Source of the DNA: an uncultured Bacilli bacterium
Lineage (GTDB): Bacteria > Bacillota_I > Bacilli_A > RF39 > UBA660
NCBI GenBank assembly: GCA_947623705.1
Contig: CANQHT010000006.1
Coordinates: forward strand, 1-25,158
DNA: 25,158 bases
Reading direction: 5' to 3'
In this document: piece by piece, positions 23,198 through 25,158 of the stretch
How the letters are laid out: every line of letters starts with the position of its first letter
How positions within the stretch are numbered: position 1 is the first letter of the stretch
Notes under the pieces: model-generated
What the model saw: only the letters and a program-made list of their open reading frames with translations
The model's database searches: none
What the model was told of the DNA's origin: nothing
Program-made: the position numbers and the translations under genes

Positions 23198-23224
23198 TTA
23201 GTTAAATAATTAGTTAAATAATTA
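23189..23224 (+). repeat. Three perfect tandem 12-bp copies at the rpsR stop codon
   Basis: GTTAAATAATTA occurs three times without a gap. The first copy encodes the last Val-Lys-stop of rpsR; the others repeat it in the same frame outside the gene, leaving three in-frame TAA stops. It looks like a slippage duplication. Confidence 0.9.
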
Positions 23225-23226
23225 AG

Positions 23227-23250
23227 TTCACAGAAATGTGAATTTTTTTT
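23227..23250 (+). terminator. Terminator of rpsF-ssb-rpsR
   Basis: TTCACA (23227-23232) pairs with TGTGAA (23237-23242) around a GAAA tetraloop, followed by eight T residues. Confidence 0.88.
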
Positions 23251-23285
23251 GTTAAATTTTCAACATTTTTTAACAAATTATCTTA

Positions 23286-23314
23286 TTGAATTAAGATTAA
23301 TCTTATGCTATACT
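23286..23314 (+). promoter_or_regulatory. Promoter with perfect 14-bp palindrome in its spacer
   Basis: TTGAAT (23286-23291), exactly 17 bases, TATACT (23309-23314) preceded by TGC. The spacer contains the perfect palindrome TAAGATTAATCTTA (23292-23305). A second inverted repeat, TTTGTTAAA/TTTAACAAA (23248-23256, 23269-23277), lies just upstream. This is a strong candidate for a repressor operator. Confidence 0.7.
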
Positions 23315-23339
23315 TTTTATTAGAATAAGGAGATTCATA

Positions 23340-24062
23340 ATGAATAAAAAGGTGGAGAAAAAAAATTCTTATGATGCTACCGAAGATTTAGCAATCAAAA
23401 AAGTTGTTTATAAAAAAGATAAAACACAATATTTTTTATTAGCCATTCTAATAATTCTTTTTGGATTGACCTTTTTTTCGTGTTTATATTATATTGGGGA
23501 TTATTATAAAGAAAAGTATGATTATGATAAAAATGCTGAAAATATTGCTATTAATAATAAAAAAATTAATGCTTTAATAACTAATAATGGAGCGATTGAT
23601 TTTAAAGTAATAGATGATAATGCTACTGAAGAAAAAATAACTTTAGAAAGTTTAAGTAGTGTGTCTATAACTACGAATAATACATCTAAAAGTAATGGTA
23701 AATTAATTTTTAATGTTAAATATGATATTGAAGAAAATACTTTTCCATATAATTTAGTTTCAAAAACTGATAGTCCACTTTTAGTTCGTTTTGCCTATTC
23801 TTTAGATAACGAAAACTGGACTTATGTTAATAATGTTATTTCAACTAATAATAGTAATATTACACCTTTAATGGGTAATTACTTTGATATATCGGGTTTA
23901 AAGAATAGTTTAAGTGTTAAAACTAATTATGAACTTACTAGTTCTCCGGGTAAAACTGAAAAGATTTATTGGAAGAGTGAAACTGTTATAACTCCCAATA
24001 ATAATTTAAAAGATAATGAATTAAAAGCTAATTTTTATGTTGAATATATAGATAATAAATAA
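23340..24062 (+). CDS. Single-pass membrane protein with extracytoplasmic domain
   Basis: The 240-residue product has a charged N-terminal segment (1-30), one hydrophobic helix at about 31-52 (YFLLAILIILFGLTFFSCLYYI) and a long Asn/Ser/Thr-rich, beta-prone outer domain (FKVIDDNATEEKITLESL; FDISGLKNSLSV). The positive residues before the helix predict the C-terminus outside. No family is recognised. Its neighbour is a SipW-like peptidase, which in Bacillus processes TasA and TapA, so this could be a TapA-like partner or substrate; that is inference from context. AAGGAG is the ribosome binding site. An operator-like palindrome in its promoter suggests regulation. Confidence 0.78.
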   Translation: MNKKVEKKNSYDATEDLAIKKVVYKKDKTQYFLLAILIILFGLTFFSCLYYIGDYYKEKYDYDKNAENIAINNKKINALITNNGAIDFKVIDDNATEEKITLESLSSVSITTNNTSKSNGKLIFNVKYDIEENTFPYNLVSKTDSPLLVRFAYSLDNENWTYVNNVISTNNSNITPLMGNYFDISGLKNSLSVKTNYELTSSPGKTEKIYWKSETVITPNNNLKDNELKANFYVEYIDNK

Positions 24063-24072
24063 TTATTTTCTA

Positions 24073-24101
24073 TTGTCTAAAAAGTAAATATCATATATAA
24101 T
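24073..24101 (+). promoter_or_regulatory. Promoter of the signal peptidase gene
   Basis: TTGTCT (24073-24078), exactly 17 bases, TATAAT (24096-24101). There is no terminator after the previous gene, so the peptidase may be read from both promoters. Confidence 0.6.
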
Positions 24102-24125
24102 TATTTTAGAATAGGAAAGAGTATT

Positions 24126-25073
24126 ATGGACGAGAAAAAAGACGAAACATATTATAATATTAAAGGTTTATTAAAATACATTTCCACTGTAGTCAGTTGG
24201 ACTATTTTTGTGTTACTTTTGATTATTGGAGTCTTACTTATTTATTATTATATCTCCGTAAAATTATACGCTACTAAAGGTGAAGCCTTTGAACCTAAAT
24301 TTTCGGTTTATACAATAGTTAGTCCTAGTATGGAACCAACAATTAATGTATATGATGTTATTGTTAATACGAAAATTGATAGTATTGATGATGTTAAAGT
24401 TAATGATGTTATAACTTTTATATCAACATGGAATATTACTTATGGTATGACTATTACACACCGGGTAGTGGGTACTAAAACTTTAGACGATGGCTCAAAA
24501 TGTCTAATTACAAGAGGAGATAATAATACACAAGAAGATCAAACTTGCGTTAAAGAAGGCGATATTATTGGGATAGTTAAAGCTGTTATTCCAGGTCTTG
24601 GTCAAGTTCAACATTTCTTATCTAGTAGTTTTGGTTGGCTTATTGCTATAATTGTTCCAGCATTATATATAATTATTAAGGATATTATAAAAATAATTAA
24701 GTTGGCTAAAGAAACAAAAAAAGAAAAACAAAATGGTAAGTCGGATGACAAAGATAATGCAAAAGACAAAAATACTAAAAATAAAGAAAAAGAAATAAAA
24801 ATTAAAGAAGAAGTAGAAAATAAAGATAAAAATATTAAGATTGAATCGGAAACTAATGAAGATGTAACTAAATCTCAAGATGAAGAAGTAACTGAAGATA
24901 TAGAAATTCCTAAATTAAAAGAAAAGAATTTAAAATTTATCTTTAAAAAAGTTGAAGAACCACCTATGGAAGAAAAAATTGCCGAAGAAAAAATAAATTA
25001 TAATACCAAAAATAAAAAGTTAATGACGGCTTATGATGAACTTAAAAAAGATGCTAAAATGAGTAAAGAATAG
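24126..25073 (+). CDS. SipW/ER-type signal peptidase I with charged tail
   Basis: This is a membrane signal peptidase of the S26B (archaeal/ER, SipW-like) type. The catalytic serine is S68 in SPSMEPT, and the partner is H112 in THRVVG rather than the lysine of ordinary bacterial enzymes; RGDNN with D132 is the third conserved box. Membrane helices lie at about 18-45 and 168-190, giving an outer catalytic domain. After the second helix comes a tail of about 120 residues, mostly Lys, Glu and Asp, in the cytoplasm, which is unusual for the family. The neighbouring 23340 protein is a likely partner. The gene ends in a terminator that begins within its last codons. Confidence 0.9.
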   Translation: MDEKKDETYYNIKGLLKYISTVVSWTIFVLLLIIGVLLIYYYISVKLYATKGEAFEPKFSVYTIVSPSMEPTINVYDVIVNTKIDSIDDVKVNDVITFISTWNITYGMTITHRVVGTKTLDDGSKCLITRGDNNTQEDQTCVKEGDIIGIVKAVIPGLGQVQHFLSSSFGWLIAIIVPALYIIIKDIIKIIKLAKETKKEKQNGKSDDKDNAKDKNTKNKEKEIKIKEEVENKDKNIKIESETNEDVTKSQDEEVTEDIEIPKLKEKNLKFIFKKVEEPPMEEKIAEEKINYNTKNKKLMTAYDELKKDAKMSKE

Positions 25074-25097
25074 TTTGTAAATTTCTTTACTTTTTTT
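25062..25097 (+). terminator. Terminator overlapping the end of the signal peptidase gene
   Basis: AGTAAAGAA (25062-25070, the last codons) pairs perfectly with TTCTTTACT (25083-25091) around a 12-base loop containing the stop codon, followed by T residues to 25097. Confidence 0.8.
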
Positions 25098-25114
25098 CTA
25101 ATTTGCTTTATAAT
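25086..25114 (+). promoter_or_regulatory. Possible promoter of the gene at the right edge
   Basis: TATAAT (25109-25114) is a perfect -10; TTTACT (25086-25091) is 17 bases before it but lies in the terminator stem. GGAAG (25128-25132) could serve the ATG at 25142. Confidence 0.45.
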
Positions 25115-25141
25115 CATAAGTAATGAAGGAAGTGTTTTAAA

Positions 25142-25158
25142 ATGGAATTTAAAGGTTC
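25142..25158 (+). CDS. Start of a further gene cut by the window edge
   Basis: ATG at 25142 follows AAGGAAGTG at suitable distance and a TATAAT box, and opens MEFKG before the window ends. Too little remains to name it. Confidence 0.45.

Noticed and set aside
24663..24878. Minus-strand frame rich in Phe and Ile, looking like a membrane protein
   Set aside because: It is the antisense image of the Lys/Glu-rich tail of the signal peptidase; no Shine-Dalgarno or promoter.

Overview
The window is AT-rich bacterial DNA. It reads cleanly in the standard bacterial code: TGA is a real stop (adk ends in TGA inside an ATGA overlap with map) and Trp is TGG. Strong Shine-Dalgarno sequences, many extended -10 promoters (TGnTATAAT-like), short U-tailed terminators and the gene orders spc-alpha and parA-parB-DUF951-ychF-rpsF-ssb-rpsR point to a low-GC Firmicute of the class Bacilli. 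It is probably an uncultured gut-type lineage related to Erysipelotrichales/RF39 or the walled relatives of Mollicutes. The lineage is an inference; there is no rRNA here to test it. I saw no tRNA, rRNA, CRISPR array, insertion sequence or prophage.

Region 1 (1-7946) is the end of the spc ribosomal-protein operon and the alpha operon: rplE (3' end), rpsN, rpsH, rplF, rplR, rpsE, rplO, secY, adk, map, infA, rpmJ, rpsM, rpsK, rpoA, rplQ, closed by a clear terminator. rpmD (L30) is missing between rpsE and rplO, which overlap by one base. Adenylate kinase has an unusual P-loop and an unusual zinc motif.

Region 2 (about 7947-16342) is an accessory block lying between two housekeeping clusters, where many Firmicutes have ecfA/ecfT-truA-rplM-rpsI. 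It holds a small unknown protein, a cytoplasmic BspA-like leucine-rich-repeat protein, an AraC-type DNA-binding protein on the minus strand, and divergent from it a three-gene unit. That unit consists of a soluble VirD4/TraG-like ATPase with no conjugation partners and two unknown proteins. A lone HExxH protein, a small unknown protein and an AAA_14/DUF4143 ATPase follow. A five-copy, exactly 23-bp-periodic direct repeat array (14804-14918) ends inside the promoter of the DUF4143 gene. A second group of related motifs in the opposite orientation lies upstream of the small gene (about 14321-14402).

Region 3 (16343-25158) resembles the origin-proximal cluster of Bacilli: parA, parB, DUF951, an inserted AbgT-family transporter, ychF, then an unknown M3-like metallopeptidase, then rpsF-ssb-rpsR. 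The rpsF leader can sequester its own Shine-Dalgarno and looks like the S6:S18 autoregulatory RNA. After rpsR come a single-pass membrane protein, whose promoter holds a perfect 14-bp palindrome, and a SipW/ER-type signal peptidase with a long charged tail. The last 17 bases begin a further gene.

The housekeeping assignments are firm. The most promising unknowns are the orphan VirD4-like operon (10241-12836) and the 23-bp iteron array with its DUF4143 ATPase (14804-16225).
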